In this document: positions 1 to 9,785 of the stretch, piece by piece
How positions within the stretch are numbered: position 1 is the stretch's first letter
Layout: the number at the start of each line of letters is the position of its first letter
Source of the DNA: an uncultured Ruminiclostridium sp.
GTDB lineage: Bacteria; Bacillota; Clostridia; Oscillospirales; Ruminococcaceae
Length of the DNA: 64,000 nucleotides
Direction of reading: 5' to 3'
Assembly (NCBI GenBank): GCA_934454635.1
Contig: CAKSFR010000007.1
Coordinates: 62,001-126,000, forward strand
Translations under genes and position numbers: made by a program
The notes under the pieces: model-generated
What the model saw: only the letters and a program-made list of their open reading frames with translations
Database searches by the model: none
Told to the model about the DNA's origin: nothing

Positions 1-3000
1 CAGCCGCGCCTTGACGACGACAAGTATGTAGACGATAACGGCGATACTGTATCAAGCACCACCACATTGAGCGCTGCGGCGGAGGATTCGGCACGCAGTG
101 CGCAGTTTGTAATAAGCTCAAGCTGTGATATCGGCAGTCCCGCAAAAGACCTTACGGCAAGCCTTATCACACCCTACGGGCAGACCTCTTAGGACGTTGC
201 GTTTGTGTATGAAAACGTCGGCGGCAACAGCAAACGCATTCTGATTACAATGGTTCTTAATAGTGCAGTTATTCCCGGGGACTATACGGTACGCATACAA
301 AACACCAACGGCACGACGTGCGAATTCCCCATCGCGCTTACTTCCGCAGGCGATACGCCCATGATGGACTTCACCACAGGCGCAGGCGCATGGAGCTATA
401 AGAACAGTGAGGACGAAACAACGAACTTCACGGGCAAGGATACCAACGTCACCGACGCTGCGACATGGCGGTGGTACGGCACAGCTGATAACAAGGCAGG
501 CTACGACCGATACACCCTTGTGCTCAACGGCTTTAACGGAATGTGCGACCACCCCATAAAGCTGCCCGCAGGCTCAACGATAATCCTTAGGGGGTATAAC
601 AACACCCTGATCACGCAGGGCAACGGCATTCTGTGCGAGGGCCGGCGACATTACCATGACCCGTGACGACGATACGTCGGGTTATCTTATCATTAAGGCG
701 GCCGAGAACGGCGCGGATACGTCTGCTATAAAGGTGACAGGCGGCGACCTTACAATAGACGGAGTTACGGTCGACATCTCTGTTGAGGGTTCAAAGTACG
801 AGAATTACGCAGTATATGCAGAATCCGATTTTATTATCCACGAAGCGATCGTTACGCTTAAAAACCTCAACACAACTTCGGGCAATGCTGCACGTGCGAC
901 CGCAATGCACCTTAGCGGCACTTCTACATTGATCGCACAGGCGCAGGAATACGTCTTTGACGGTGACACTTTCTTGTCGGCAAGGGCTACAAATGTTGAT
1001 AACGTATCCTGCTTCTCTTGCGCGGATATATCTATTGAAGATTATAATGAACAGTGCGAGAAAGGTTATTATTGCGAGCGGGGGCCGGTAAGCTGCACAG
1101 ATAAAACAAGACCCCTTACGATCGCAACCGAGAGGTTTGATGTAGCCGATACCACGGTTCATTTGCCTGTAGTTGTGGGCGAGAACACATGGAACATACT
1201 TAACAATTACCTGACTATAAGCGGCGGAAGCGGCTGCTTTATCCTGAGCGGCGCCAGTGGCGCTCTTGATGAGTTCCAGAAGAACACCCAGCGGCGTGAC
1301 CTCGATCGCATTGAGCGACGGCACTATTACCGCAGAGTTCACCGAAGATTTTGTGGGCGGCAAGGACAACGCCATCACGCTTTATCTGAATGAATATGTG
1401 CTGGGCAGCGACGATGTTCCCATAACGGTGATTTTTGACAGGTATTACACCGTAGGTGTCAACATCACGGGCAGCGGCGTCGGCAGCGTGACACTTGCTA
1501 ATGGATATACCAGCGACCGAGTGGTAAGCGGCGGCAGCATAGCCTTTGATATTATCCCTGCTTATGGCAGCAAGATAACCAGTATAACCTACAACGGCGA
1601 GGACTTCGCCGACCAGTTTGACAAGTACGTTGGCGGCACTCTTACCCTTGCGGGCATCACATCCGACGACACGCTCAACGTAGAGTTTGCACCGCTTGAA
1701 ACCTTCAAGTTAGATGTAGAGTGCGACGATTTCGACAACCTGTACTATGACGTCAATGGTACGTTTAATCAGTCCGATGGCTACACGGAGGGTACAGAGC
1801 TTACGGTATCGTTCGTCCCCGAGCCTTACTGGGCGATAACGTCTGTAAAGCTCAACGGCACGGAGCTTACGCTCACCGCAGTCAATAAGTACACCTTCAC
1901 CATTACCGAGAACAGCACGTTTTATGTTGAGATAGAGTATCTCATAAAGACAGTTACCGTCAATAAGACGGGCGAGGGTACGGCAACAAGCTCCGCTGAT
2001 ACCGTAAGAAAGGACGGCAACGTTGACTTTACGATAACACCTGCAAACGGCTGGAGCATAAAGTCCGTAACGCTTAACGGCGTGGACGTAAAATCGCAGG
2101 TTGGCGCAAACGGCAAGCTCACAATAAGCAACGTGACCGAGGATATAACGCTGAACGTTGTATTTGAACAAGCTTCCCTCTTTTACACGCTTACCGTTCC
2201 GCAAATATCTCACGGAAACTATGCCGTCGCCCCCGCAGGTCCTGTTTATGAGGCAGGCACGCAGGTAACTGTCATGGTATTCACCGAAAACAACTGGGCT
2301 GTAAAATCCGTTTTACTCAACGGCAGCGAAATTGCCCTCACAAACGATAACAAATACACCTTCACCATAAACGAGAATACAACGTTTGCGGTTGAAACAG
2401 AAAATCTTCTCAAAACGGTTACGGTCATCTGCGGCAGCGGCGGAACCGTTGACCCCACAAGCGCACAGGTTCTGAAAGGAACGCAGGCGACATTCAACAT
2501 CACCCCGTATGCGGGATACAGAATAGCTTCCGTGAAACTGGACGGAGTAACGCAGAATGTAACCGACGGAACATATTCCTTTACCGTCACAAATGACTGC
2601 GTTCTTAGCGTTGAATTTGCCCGAAACGGCAGCTATGAACCGTCAAGACCCAATAGCCCGACTCAAACTCTTCCCTCGATTAACGGCAGCACAAAGAATT
2701 GGTCGGAAATCATAGAGCGCTTTAATACCACTTATGATGATTCTGTTATCATTTCAATGAACGGACTCACTACCGTTCCCGTGAACGTTATCAAGGCTTT
2801 AGCTAATTCAAAAATCAAGGCTGAATTTGTTATAGACAGCACAAAGAGCTGGATAATTGACGGTGCAAAAATATCTTCCGCTTCCTAGGTGAATCTCGCC
2901 GTTCTTACAGGAAATATCAAAGTGAGCGCGCTTCGCGGAACGCTCGGCAGCAACCTTATAATAAGCGGAACAGGAGTTCCCGCCGACTTAAAGCTCACTT

Positions 3001-3338
3001 TCAGCAAGGAATATTCGGCTAAATTCGCGAATATCTATAAGCTTGTCAATAACAAGCCTGTATTCCAAAACTGCGTTAGAATAAGCGAAAACGGCTCTGC
3101 CCTGATTCCGGAAATGAACAGCTCCGGTAAATATGTCGTTATGGTCTGCGATTTCAGCGACATTGTCGGCGACGCGAATAACGACGGTGTTCTGAACGCG
3201 CTTGACGCTTCGGCGATTTTAAAGGATATAGTGAAAATTACCGATGCGGAAAATCCGCTCATGAGGGATTTCAACGGCGACGGCATAGTAAATGCGCCGG
3301 ACGCTTCAGCAATACTCAGACAGATTACAGCGCGCTGA
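1..3338 (+). pseudogene. Broken dockerin-containing surface/secreted protein
   Basis: One long coding sequence enters from the left edge and is interrupted four times. There is an in-frame TAG at 190-192, a +1 shift near 630-640 (an extra G in the GGG after TGCGA is the simplest fix), another shift near 1285-1295, and an in-frame TAG at 2886-2888. Similar-quality protein continues in the new frame after each break. The first 1.2 kb encodes a serine/threonine/glycine-rich region resembling a beta-helix or carbohydrate-binding domain. Positions 1440-2630 carry five InlB-B-like beta repeats. Positions 3160-3335 encode a type I dockerin with two DxNxDG calcium loops (GDANNDG, RDFNGDG), each followed by an L-D-A-S-A-I-L helix. 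A dockerin implies attachment to a cohesin. Both stops could come from CAG to TAG changes. Decay is my preferred reading; assembly errors are the alternative. Confidence 0.8.
1441..2625 (+). repeat. Five tandem InlB-B-like beta repeats (protein level)
   Basis: Five units of roughly 75-85 residues follow each other: about 1441-1695, 1696-1935, 1936-2165, 2170-2400 and 2401-2625. Each starts with an alternating V/T beta strand, has a turn such as GSGVGSVT or GEGTATS, then a pattern like I-K-S-V-x-L-N-G, and ends with a strand such as D-x-L-N-V-x-F. This matches the divergent InlB B-repeat family of extracellular stalk domains. The repeats are diverged at DNA level. Confidence 0.75.
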
Positions 3339-3377
3339 ACAAATCTAGCGTAACGTTTATCACAAACACATAAAACA

Positions 3378-3420
3378 GCCCCGTCCCGACTCGCACTAAC
3401 AGCGCAAATCGGGACGGGGC
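3378..3420. terminator. Hairpin terminator, possibly bidirectional
   Basis: A perfect 12-bp stem (GCCCCGTCCCGA at 3378-3389 with its complement at 3409-3420) closes a 19-nt loop just after the dockerin stop codon. The T-run is short on both strands, so efficiency is uncertain. Confidence 0.6.
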
Positions 3421-3453
3421 AAATTTATTGGAATCGGACGTCGCCGACTAGAC

Positions 3454-3492
3454 AAAAAAACTCCCGAACGGCTTAATTAAGCTATTCGGGAG
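3454..3492 (-). terminator. Rho-independent terminator of the eamA-nhaC operon
   Basis: CTCCCGAA (3461-3468) pairs with TTCGGGAG (3485-3492). On the minus strand the stem is followed by seven Ts (3454-3460), and it lies 18 bp past the nhaC stop codon. Confidence 0.8.
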
Positions 3493-3509
3493 GTTTTCAA
3501 AATTATATT

Positions 3510-5135
3510 TTATGCCTTTGATTTTTTCTTTTCAACCGCTCTGATAACAAGCAGAACTGCAAGCATAAGTGCGATAGAGAATCCGAGAACCACAAATACG
3601 TTCTGCACAAATCCCGAAAGGAGATAGCCTACCATGCAGACGCCCGCAACCGTAAAAGCATACGGAAGCTGAGTTGAAACGTGGTTTACATGGTCACACT
3701 GTGCGCCTGTTGAAGCCATGATCGTCGTATCCGATATAGGCGAACAGTGATCGCCGCACACCGCGCCCGCAAGGCAAGCGGAAATGCAGATAATGATCAT
3801 CGACGGAATTTGACCTGCGTCTGAAATGCCCGCAAGCTCTGACTGGAAAATGCCCGTAACGATCGGGATAAGGATACCGAAAGTTCCCCATGATGTGCCT
3901 GTCGCAAAGGAAAGTCCGACAGCGACAACGAAGAGTATGCACGGGAGAAGAATTTTTATAGCAGAAGCACTCTCAACAATTCCCGAAACAAACGCGCCCG
4001 CTTCAAGCAAACCTGTCATGGTCTTTAAAGTCCACGCAAACGTAAGGATAAGAATTGCGGGAACCATCTGCTTAAATCCCGCAGGGATCGCATTCATACA
4101 CTCCGTGAACGTAAGCACGCGTCTGAAAAGGAAGTAAATCACTATTAACAGAAGCGAAATTATAGAACCGAGGGAAAGTCCGTACGAAGCGTCGCAGTTC
4201 GCAAAAGCGTCTACGAAATTCTCTCCGCTGAAAAATCCGCCGCTGTAGATCATGCCCGTAACACAGCAGATAATCAGGATTATTACGGGGATAATGAGGT
4301 CAATGACCTTGCCCTTCGAGTTGCCGATATCATCTTCCTTATCATAAACAGTGTTGCGTGTCGTAAAGAGGTCGCCCTTAGCGGCATTCATCTCATGCAA
4401 TCTCATAGGACCGAAATCAACGCCAGTAAGCGAGATGAAAATAACCATCAGAATTGTAAGAAGCGCATAAAGATTATACGGGATAGTGTTTATGAAAAGC
4501 TGGATACCGTTTACGCCCTCGACAGTTCCGCTTACTGCGGCTGCCCACGACGAAACGGGAGCGATAATACAAATCGGCGCGGCAGTTGCGTCAATAATGT
4601 ATGCGAGCTTTGAACGCGAAACATTGTGCTTGTCCGTTACGGGGCGCATAACCGAACCGACTGTAAGGCAGTTAAAATAGTCGTCCACAAAAATAAGCAC
4701 ACCGAGGACAAACGACGCCATACACGCACCGACGCGCGTTTTGATATGCTTTGCAGCCCATTCGCCATACGCTCTGCTTCCGCCCGCTTTGTTCATAAGC
4801 GCAACGATAGCTCCGAGTACAACAAGGAATATGAGGATACCGACGTTGTAGGAATCCGCAAGGTTAGCGATAAGTCCGTCGTGGACAACGGTGGTGAAAA
4901 CACCTTCGATTCCCGCCGACGCTGAAGCGGCATAAATAACCGCGCCCGTCAGACATCCGATAAAGAGCGAGGAATAAACTTCCTTTGTGATAAGCGCCAG
5001 TCCGATTGCTGCGATTGGCGGCAAAAGCGACCAAAGCGAGCCGACCGCTTCTGAAATCGGCGCGGCAATTATGCAGCATATCAAAAATGCAATTATGATA
5101 GCCGCAAAAATGATTTTGCTGAGATACTTTTTCAT
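3510..5135 (-). CDS. nhaC: Na+/H+ antiporter, NhaC family
   Basis: This 541-residue polytopic inner-membrane protein has about 12 hydrophobic segments. It would exchange Na+ for H+ across the cytoplasmic membrane. The glycine-rich segment SFATGTSWGTFG and the acidic GDHCSPISDTT motif in the C-terminal half are typical of the NhaC antiporter family, and the length is usual for the Clostridial branch. Its ATG (5133-5135) overlaps the TGA of the upstream EamA gene as ATGA, with a GGAGAAAAG ribosome site inside that gene, so the two are translationally coupled. The transported ion cannot be proven from sequence; some members exchange organic substrates with Na+. Confidence 0.85.
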   Translation of the reverse strand: MKKYLSKIIFAAIIIAFLICCIIAAPISEAVGSLWSLLPPIAAIGLALITKEVYSSLFIGCLTGAVIYAASASAGIEGVFTTVVHDGLIANLADSYNVGILIFLVVLGAIVALMNKAGGSRAYGEWAAKHIKTRVGACMASFVLGVLIFVDDYFNCLTVGSVMRPVTDKHNVSRSKLAYIIDATAAPICIIAPVSSWAAAVSGTVEGVNGIQLFINTIPYNLYALLTILMVIFISLTGVDFGPMRLHEMNAAKGDLFTTRNTVYDKEDDIGNSKGKVIDLIIPVIILIICCVTGMIYSGGFFSGENFVDAFANCDASYGLSLGSIISLLLIVIYFLFRRVLTFTECMNAIPAGFKQMVPAILILTFAWTLKTMTGLLEAGAFVSGIVESASAIKILLPCILFVVAVGLSFATGTSWGTFGILIPIVTGIFQSELAGISDAGQIPSMIIICISACLAGAVCGDHCSPISDTTIMASTGAQCDHVNHVSTQLPYAFTVAGVCMVGYLLSGFVQNVFVVLGFSIALMLAVLLVIRAVEKKKSKA

Positions 5136-6049
5136 TTCTTTTCTCCGTTCGTTTCAATTTCTTGGGGTTTATCCGTGCCAATCAGCTGCGCAAGTATCAC
5201 TGCCGTAAAAATAAGTACGCAGCCGAATAGTTCCTTTATACTTAGCTTCTCATTAAGAAGCAGCCAGCCCGAAAGCGCCGCAAAAACCGATTCAAGGCTC
5301 ATAAGCAGGGTAGCAAGCGTCGGATTTGTGTGTTTCTGTCCGAGTATCTGAAGCGTATATGCAACGCCGCACGACATGATACCTGCATAGAGAATCGTTA
5401 TGCGCGCCTCGGCAATATCGGCAATAACAGGCTTTTCAAAGATGAACATACAGATAAGCATAATCAGTCCCGCCGTAAAAAACTGTATGCACGACATAAG
5501 AACGCCGTCTGTTCCTCTTTTGTTGAAATAATCTATGACCGTTATATGGATCGCAAAGAACACCGCTCCGACAAAGACAAGCATATCTCCCATAGAAACG
5601 CTGAAATTCTCGCTTATGCAAAGCAGCCAGAATCCAACCAGAGCGATCGCGATAAACGCCCACATTCTGAGCGGCATTTTCTTGTGAAGAAATATCCCTA
5701 TAATCGGGACGATAACGATATACAGAGCCGTTACAAATCCTGCCTTCCCCGCCGTAGTATGAGCTATTCCGAATTGCTGGAACGAGCTTGCCGCAAAAAG
5801 AACAACTCCGCAGCATATCCCCCCGATAATTGTGTTTTTAAGCGAATACTTTATCTCCCTGCCGCCGCGCCTGTCCAAAAAGCGAACAAGCAAAATCACA
5901 GGAATCAAAATTGCTCCTCCGAGGAGCGTCCGCAAGGCATTGTATGTAAACGGTTCAACATAGTTCATGCCCTCGCTTTGCGCCACAAAAGCGGTTCCCC
6001 ATATAAGCGACGTTATCAGCAACATTATGCTGCCCTTAAAGTTTTTCAT
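5132..6049 (-). CDS. EamA/DMT-family transporter
   Basis: The 305-residue protein has ten predicted membrane helices in two homologous halves (about 1-150 and 155-290), the EamA duplication of the drug/metabolite transporter superfamily. The first helix shows the common LIWGTAFVAQ motif, and the second half has TLLMSLESVFAALSGWLLL, also family-typical. Members export amino acids, metabolites or drugs; the substrate here is unknown. It is the first gene of a two-gene unit with nhaC and is served by a clear promoter at 6267-6295, leaving a leader of about 210 nt in which I recognise no known riboswitch. The ribosome site is AGAGG upstream of ATG 6049. Confidence 0.85.
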   Translation of the reverse strand: MKNFKGSIMLLITSLIWGTAFVAQSEGMNYVEPFTYNALRTLLGGAILIPVILLVRFLDRRGGREIKYSLKNTIIGGICCGVVLFAASSFQQFGIAHTTAGKAGFVTALYIVIVPIIGIFLHKKMPLRMWAFIAIALVGFWLLCISENFSVSMGDMLVFVGAVFFAIHITVIDYFNKRGTDGVLMSCIQFFTAGLIMLICMFIFEKPVIADIAEARITILYAGIMSCGVAYTLQILGQKHTNPTLATLLMSLESVFAALSGWLLLNEKLSIKELFGCVLIFTAVILAQLIGTDKPQEIETNGEKK

Positions 6050-6266
6050 TAGATCAGCCTCTGAAATAAATATAAATTATGTTATGTGCCGTGCAAAATG
6101 CCGCTTAATACTAATCACCAATAAAACTATAGACACAAATCTTCGTATAGCCCCTATATGCAAGATTATACTCGATTTTTTGTATAGTTTTTAATTGGTG
6201 CTGAGTATAAATTTGACGGACGCATTCCCTTTTCGGCAAAATTCTCCTTTTTCTGCCATAAATAAT

Positions 6267-6295
6267 AGTATACTTTATTTCTATGTTTTTGTCAA
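6267..6295 (-). promoter_or_regulatory. Sigma-A promoter of eamA-nhaC
   Basis: On the minus strand TTGACA (6290-6295) is followed after exactly 17 bp by TATACT (6267-6272). Confidence 0.85.
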
Positions 6296-6360
6296 TATAT
6301 CTGAGGTTATATTTAAAAAATGGCATGATCGTTGCATTCAATTGCGCGGTCAGATTAAAT

Positions 6361-6406
6361 AAAAAGACCGATACCGGACTTAGCCGATATCGGTCGCTGT
6401 TTTTTA
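6361..6406 (-). terminator. Terminator of the fucose-isomerase-like gene
   Basis: GACCGATA (6366-6373) pairs with TATCGGTC (6388-6395). On the minus strand the stem is followed by CTTTTTATTT, directly after the stop codon. Confidence 0.75.
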
Positions 6407-7888
6407 TCAGCAGAAAGGATTTTCTGTCTTGTACATCATACCCTTGGGCTGATTAAAGCCGATTTCCTCAACGCCGAGGTAACGGAATACGTTATACAGA
6501 GCCTTTCCGAAGTGTCCGAACGCAACTGCACCGTGGTGCGGGAAGTTGCCCTCGATAAGAACGTGACGATAGAATCTGCCCATCTCAGGAATTGCGAAAA
6601 TTCCGATAGAACCGAACGACTTCGTTGCAACGGGAAGAACCTCGCCCTGCGCAATGTATGCGCGGATCTGTGAGTCGGCAGTACTCTGCAAACGGAAGAA
6701 TGTGATGTCGCCGGGAATGATGTCGCCCTCGAGGGTACCCTGTGTAACCTCCTCGGGAAGCGCTCTCGCCATAATCATCTGATATTTCATCGAGCAGGCG
6801 CTGAGCTTCTTTGATGTGGTATTTCCGCAGTGGAAGCCCATAAACGTATCCTGAAGCGTGTAGGGGAACTTGCCCTCGATAGATTCCTTGTACATATCCT
6901 GAGGAACGGTATTGTTGATGTCGAGAAGCGTTACAGCGTCGTCGGAAACGCAAGTTCCGATAAATTCGCTGAGTGCGCCGTAAATATCAACTTCGCAGGA
7001 AACAGGGATTCCTCTGCCCGTAAGACGGCTGTTTACATAGCAAGGAACAAAGCCAAACTGAGTCTGGAACGCGGGCCAGCACTTGCCTGCGATAGCGACA
7101 TACTTGCGATATCCCTTGTGCTGTTCGATCCAGTCGAGCAGCGTAAGCTCATACTGAGCAAGCTTCGGAAGAATTGTGGGCTTTAAGTTGCCTGCGCCCA
7201 GCTCCTGTTCCATGTCCTTTACAACATCGGGGATACGGGGGTCGCCCTCGTGCTTCTTAAACGCTTCAAACAGGTCGAGTTCGGAGTTTTCCTCAATTTC
7301 AACGCCAAGGTTGTAAAGCTGCTTAATAGGCGCGTTGCACGCAAGGAAGTTGAGAGGACGAGGACCGAAGCTGATTATCTTCAGGTCGGAAAGACCGATA
7401 AGAGCCTTTGCTACGGGGACAAATTCGTGAATCATATCGGCGCATTCGTCCGCTGTTCCTACGGGATATTCGGGTATGTAAGCCTTGATATTGCGCAGCT
7501 TCAGGTTATAGCTTGCGTTAAGCATACCGCAGTAAGCGTCGCCTCTGCCGCCGATAAGGCTTGTTTCGCTGTTCTCCTCGGCAGCCGCGCAGAACATAAC
7601 AGGTCCGTCAAAGTGCTTTGCAAGCAGAGTTTCGGCAATCTCGGGTCCGAAGTTTCCGAGGTACACGCAAAGCGCGTTGCAGCCGGCTTTCTTGATGTCC
7701 TCAAGAGCCTGAACCATGTGGATCTCGCTTTCAACAATACATACGGGACATTCGTAAATCTCGGCAGCGTCGTACTTTTCAAGGTACGCTTTCATAAGAT
7801 TCTCACGTCTTGTAACAGATAGTGATTCGGGGAAGCAGTCGCGTGAAACCGCAACTACGCCGATTTTAACCTTGGGCATATTGTTCAT
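6407..7888 (-). CDS. L-fucose/L-arabinose isomerase-family protein
   Basis: At 493 residues this belongs to the L-fucose isomerase-like family of Mn2+-dependent aldose-ketose isomerases, which open fucose or related sugars toward the ketose phosphate pathway in the cytoplasm. The likely metal ligands are visible: Glu299 in CEVDIYG, Asp323 in LLDIN and His353 in GFHCGN. The protein is nearer the shorter COG2407-type members than the ~590-residue FucI enzyme. It starts at ATG 7888 behind AAGGAGGATAATT. It stands alone, with its own promoter (7937-7965) and terminator. No kinase or aldolase is adjacent, so the exact sugar is open; conversion of another 6-deoxy sugar or pentose is possible. Confidence 0.75.
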   Translation of the reverse strand: MNNMPKVKIGVVAVSRDCFPESLSVTRRENLMKAYLEKYDAAEIYECPVCIVESEIHMVQALEDIKKAGCNALCVYLGNFGPEIAETLLAKHFDGPVMFCAAAEENSETSLIGGRGDAYCGMLNASYNLKLRNIKAYIPEYPVGTADECADMIHEFVPVAKALIGLSDLKIISFGPRPLNFLACNAPIKQLYNLGVEIEENSELDLFEAFKKHEGDPRIPDVVKDMEQELGAGNLKPTILPKLAQYELTLLDWIEQHKGYRKYVAIAGKCWPAFQTQFGFVPCYVNSRLTGRGIPVSCEVDIYGALSEFIGTCVSDDAVTLLDINNTVPQDMYKESIEGKFPYTLQDTFMGFHCGNTTSKKLSACSMKYQMIMARALPEEVTQGTLEGDIIPGDITFFRLQSTADSQIRAYIAQGEVLPVATKSFGSIGIFAIPEMGRFYRHVLIEGNFPHHGAVAFGHFGKALYNVFRYLGVEEIGFNQPKGMMYKTENPFC

Positions 7889-7936
7889 TGGAATTATCCT
7901 CCTTATTTTTTCAGCTTGCGCTGTTTAATCGTTTAC

Positions 7937-7965
7937 ATTGTATCATATTTTACGAAAATATGCAA
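7937..7965 (-). promoter_or_regulatory. Promoter of the isomerase gene with an internal palindrome
   Basis: TTGCAT (7960-7965) and TACAAT (7937-7942) are 17 bp apart. The spacer contains the inverted repeat ATATTTT-ACG-AAAATAT (7945-7961), placed where a repressor would block RNA polymerase. Confidence 0.7.
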
Positions 7966-8082
7966 TAGTTTTTAAGATTTTTTTGCATTATTCCGACAAA
8001 TGACATTCTCTAAAGCATAAAAATGTATATCAAAAATGCCGTGTTTTACAATTCAGAGGCTATTTTTTGTGCAATGTGACAA

Positions 8083-8111
8083 TTGACATATTGTGTGATA
8101 TACAGTATAAT
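8083..8111 (+). promoter_or_regulatory. Sigma-A promoter of padR
   Basis: TTGACA (8083-8088) and TATAAT (8106-8111) are separated by 17 bp. The surrounding AATTGACATATT is shared with the promoter at 9786-9814. Confidence 0.9.
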
Positions 8112-8166
8112 ATCAATTACAGTAACATAAATCGAACGATATGATTCAATTGTGAAAGGAGAGAAT

Positions 8167-8505
8167 ATGAATCACGACGAAATAGTTTCGGGACTTGTGC
8201 AGGAGCTTCGGCGGGGAACGCTGATACTTCTGGTGTTAAGTCAGCTCAAAACCCCGAAGTACGGCTACAATCTTGTAAAAGATTTACAGGAATGCGGAAT
8301 TACGATTGAAGCAAATACCCTCTACCCTCTCATGCGCAGACTGGAATCACAAGGACTGCTTGCAAGCGAGTGGGAAACGAGTGAATCCAAGCCGCGCAAA
8401 TACTACAAAATTACGTCCGACGGCGAAATCGTCCTGCAAAAAACAACCGAACAATGGAAAATTTTTTCCGCAAATGTAAACAGACTTATAGAAGGAGAGA
8501 AATAA
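8167..8505 (+). CDS. PadR-family transcriptional regulator
   Basis: This 112-residue protein is almost entirely the PadR winged-helix domain. The core YGYNLVKDLQ, the recognition region IEANTLYPLMRRLESQGLL and the wing (ESKPRKYYKIT) are all present, followed by a short C-terminal dimerisation helix. PadR proteins usually repress their own operon together with the membrane protein beside it. I chose ATG 8167 because AAAGGAGAG lies 3-11 bp upstream; a GTG at 8152 lacks a site. The stop is followed 1 bp later by the HAAS-domain gene, a common PadR partner. No ligand can be predicted. Confidence 0.9.
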   Translation: MNHDEIVSGLVQELRRGTLILLVLSQLKTPKYGYNLVKDLQECGITIEANTLYPLMRRLESQGLLASEWETSESKPRKYYKITSDGEIVLQKTTEQWKIFSANVNRLIEGEK

Positions 8506-8506
8506 C

Positions 8507-9511
8507 ATGGAAAACAACGAACTTATCGAACGTTATATTTACGCAGCGACCAAGCGGCTGCCGTCGAAATCCCGCAAGGACGTAGCTGACGAGCTTCGTA
8601 CGCTTATCGACGATATGCTTACCGAACGCTGCGGAGATGAAACTCCGACCGAAAAAGACGTGCGGATAGTTCTCACCGAGTTGGGAACGCCGCAGGAGCT
8701 TGCCGAAAAGTATAATCCCGACGAAAAGAACTGCCTTATCGGTCCGCCGTACTTCACTACTTATAAAATGGTTTTAAAAATCGCACTGATTTGCGCAGGC
8801 TGTGGAATGCTTCTGGCTTTCTTGCTGAAAAACTTAGTAAATGGTTTTCCTGACGGTGCAGCGGCCTTGGCTGAAATAATGCAGGAAATCTACGCGATAT
8901 TTACCGTGCTTTTGTCGGCTTTCGCCTATGTGACAATTATTTTTGCGATTTTCCAGATAAAAGGTGTAAAACTCGACAAAACGGGAAACCTTGATGAACT
9001 TCCGCCCGTTCCCAAAAAAACGCTGGCAATTCACCCTGCCGAATGTATTGTAAGCATCTCATTCTGCATTGTTATTACGGCGATTTTCCTGCTCTGCCCT
9101 ACCATATTCAGCGTAATTCATTTTGACGGCGATGTCACGGAGTATATCCCAATTTTCAACACAACCGCTTTAAGAGAGCTTGCGCCATTCATTCTTGTTT
9201 TTGCGGCGGCGGGGATCGCGCGCGACGCGGTAAAGCTGTACGAACGCAGATACAGCACGCTCGTGCTTGTTTCTACTATCGGAACGAACCTTATCGCCTT
9301 GCTTGCGGCGGTTTGCTGGATAAGACCTCGTTTATTCAGCACGGATTTCACCGCATTTATAACAGGTACGCTTTCCGAGGATGCAGTCGGCGTTGTTCTC
9401 CCCATTTTTGATAACTTTTCTCAATTCTGGCTTGCTGTGATAGCTTTGGCACTTGCGCTCGACACGATCGAAACGGTGATAAAGGCGATAAAAACCAAAC
9501 GCGAGGCATAA
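8507..9511 (+). CDS. HAAS-domain multi-pass membrane protein
   Basis: The 334-residue protein begins with a HAAS-type signalling domain (residues about 1-75: a helical segment with LPSKSRKDVADEL and a LGTPQELAEKY motif). It continues with about seven hydrophobic helices, including those near residues 85-105, 125-150, 185-205, 225-240, 255-275 and 300-320. HAAS proteins are characteristically encoded next to a PadR regulator and are thought to link PadR-controlled responses to the membrane. The ribosome site GAAGGAGAG lies in the end of padR. The molecular activity is unknown. Confidence 0.8.
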   Translation: MENNELIERYIYAATKRLPSKSRKDVADELRTLIDDMLTERCGDETPTEKDVRIVLTELGTPQELAEKYNPDEKNCLIGPPYFTTYKMVLKIALICAGCGMLLAFLLKNLVNGFPDGAAALAEIMQEIYAIFTVLLSAFAYVTIIFAIFQIKGVKLDKTGNLDELPPVPKKTLAIHPAECIVSISFCIVITAIFLLCPTIFSVIHFDGDVTEYIPIFNTTALRELAPFILVFAAAGIARDAVKLYERRYSTLVLVSTIGTNLIALLAAVCWIRPRLFSTDFTAFITGTLSEDAVGVVLPIFDNFSQFWLAVIALALALDTIETVIKAIKTKREA

Positions 9512-9594
9512 GCCCAAACGGCGGCTTTCTCAATCTCCGTATCCTCCCCCACTTTCCGAAACGCCGCCCGTCCGCACTTTTTTCGCTCCCACAC

Positions 9595-9676
9595 GGGGCG
9601 CACGCGCGCATTCTGCCTGCGGCAGAATGCGCCGCCAAGCCGCGAAACGCAAAGCGTTTCGCGGCGCGCGCGCCCC
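9595..9676. repeat. Structured GC-rich element A (two-arm junction)
   Basis: The outer arms GGGGCGC (9595-9601) and GCGCCCC (9670-9676) extend past one mismatch into CGC/GCG. They enclose a perfect 10-bp hairpin with a 3-nt loop (9608-9630) and a perfect 12-bp hairpin with an AAA loop (9639-9665). It is one of four such elements in the window. Confidence 0.8.
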
Positions 9677-9785
9677 ATTTCCCCGATCCCAAAAAGCAAT
9701 CAGACTTGCGGCAATATCCATATAAAAGTTATGCCACGAGGCAGTAATCGACAATTTGGAAATTATTTTTTATACAATGCAATAA

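Larger units (their letters stand above)
6050..6406. other. Intergenic region with eamA leader
   Basis: This 357-bp gap holds the promoter and leader of eamA-nhaC and the terminator of the upstream fucose-isomerase-like gene. It is AT-rich. A 76-codon minus-strand reading frame (6111-6341) begins upstream of the promoter and has no ribosome site, so I do not call it. Confidence 0.6.

Noticed and set aside
190..2888. Amber codon reassignment suggested by two in-frame TAGs
   Set aside because: TAG ends normal genes in the same window (17668-17670, 14062-14064, 60890-60892), and the gene also has frameshifts.
6111..6341. 76-codon minus-strand frame
   Set aside because: It begins upstream of the eamA promoter, has no ribosome site and has no family-like features.
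9357..9754. Several long minus-strand frames in GC-rich sequence
   Set aside because: They run through the hairpins of element A and the antisense of the HAAS gene and are low-complexity.
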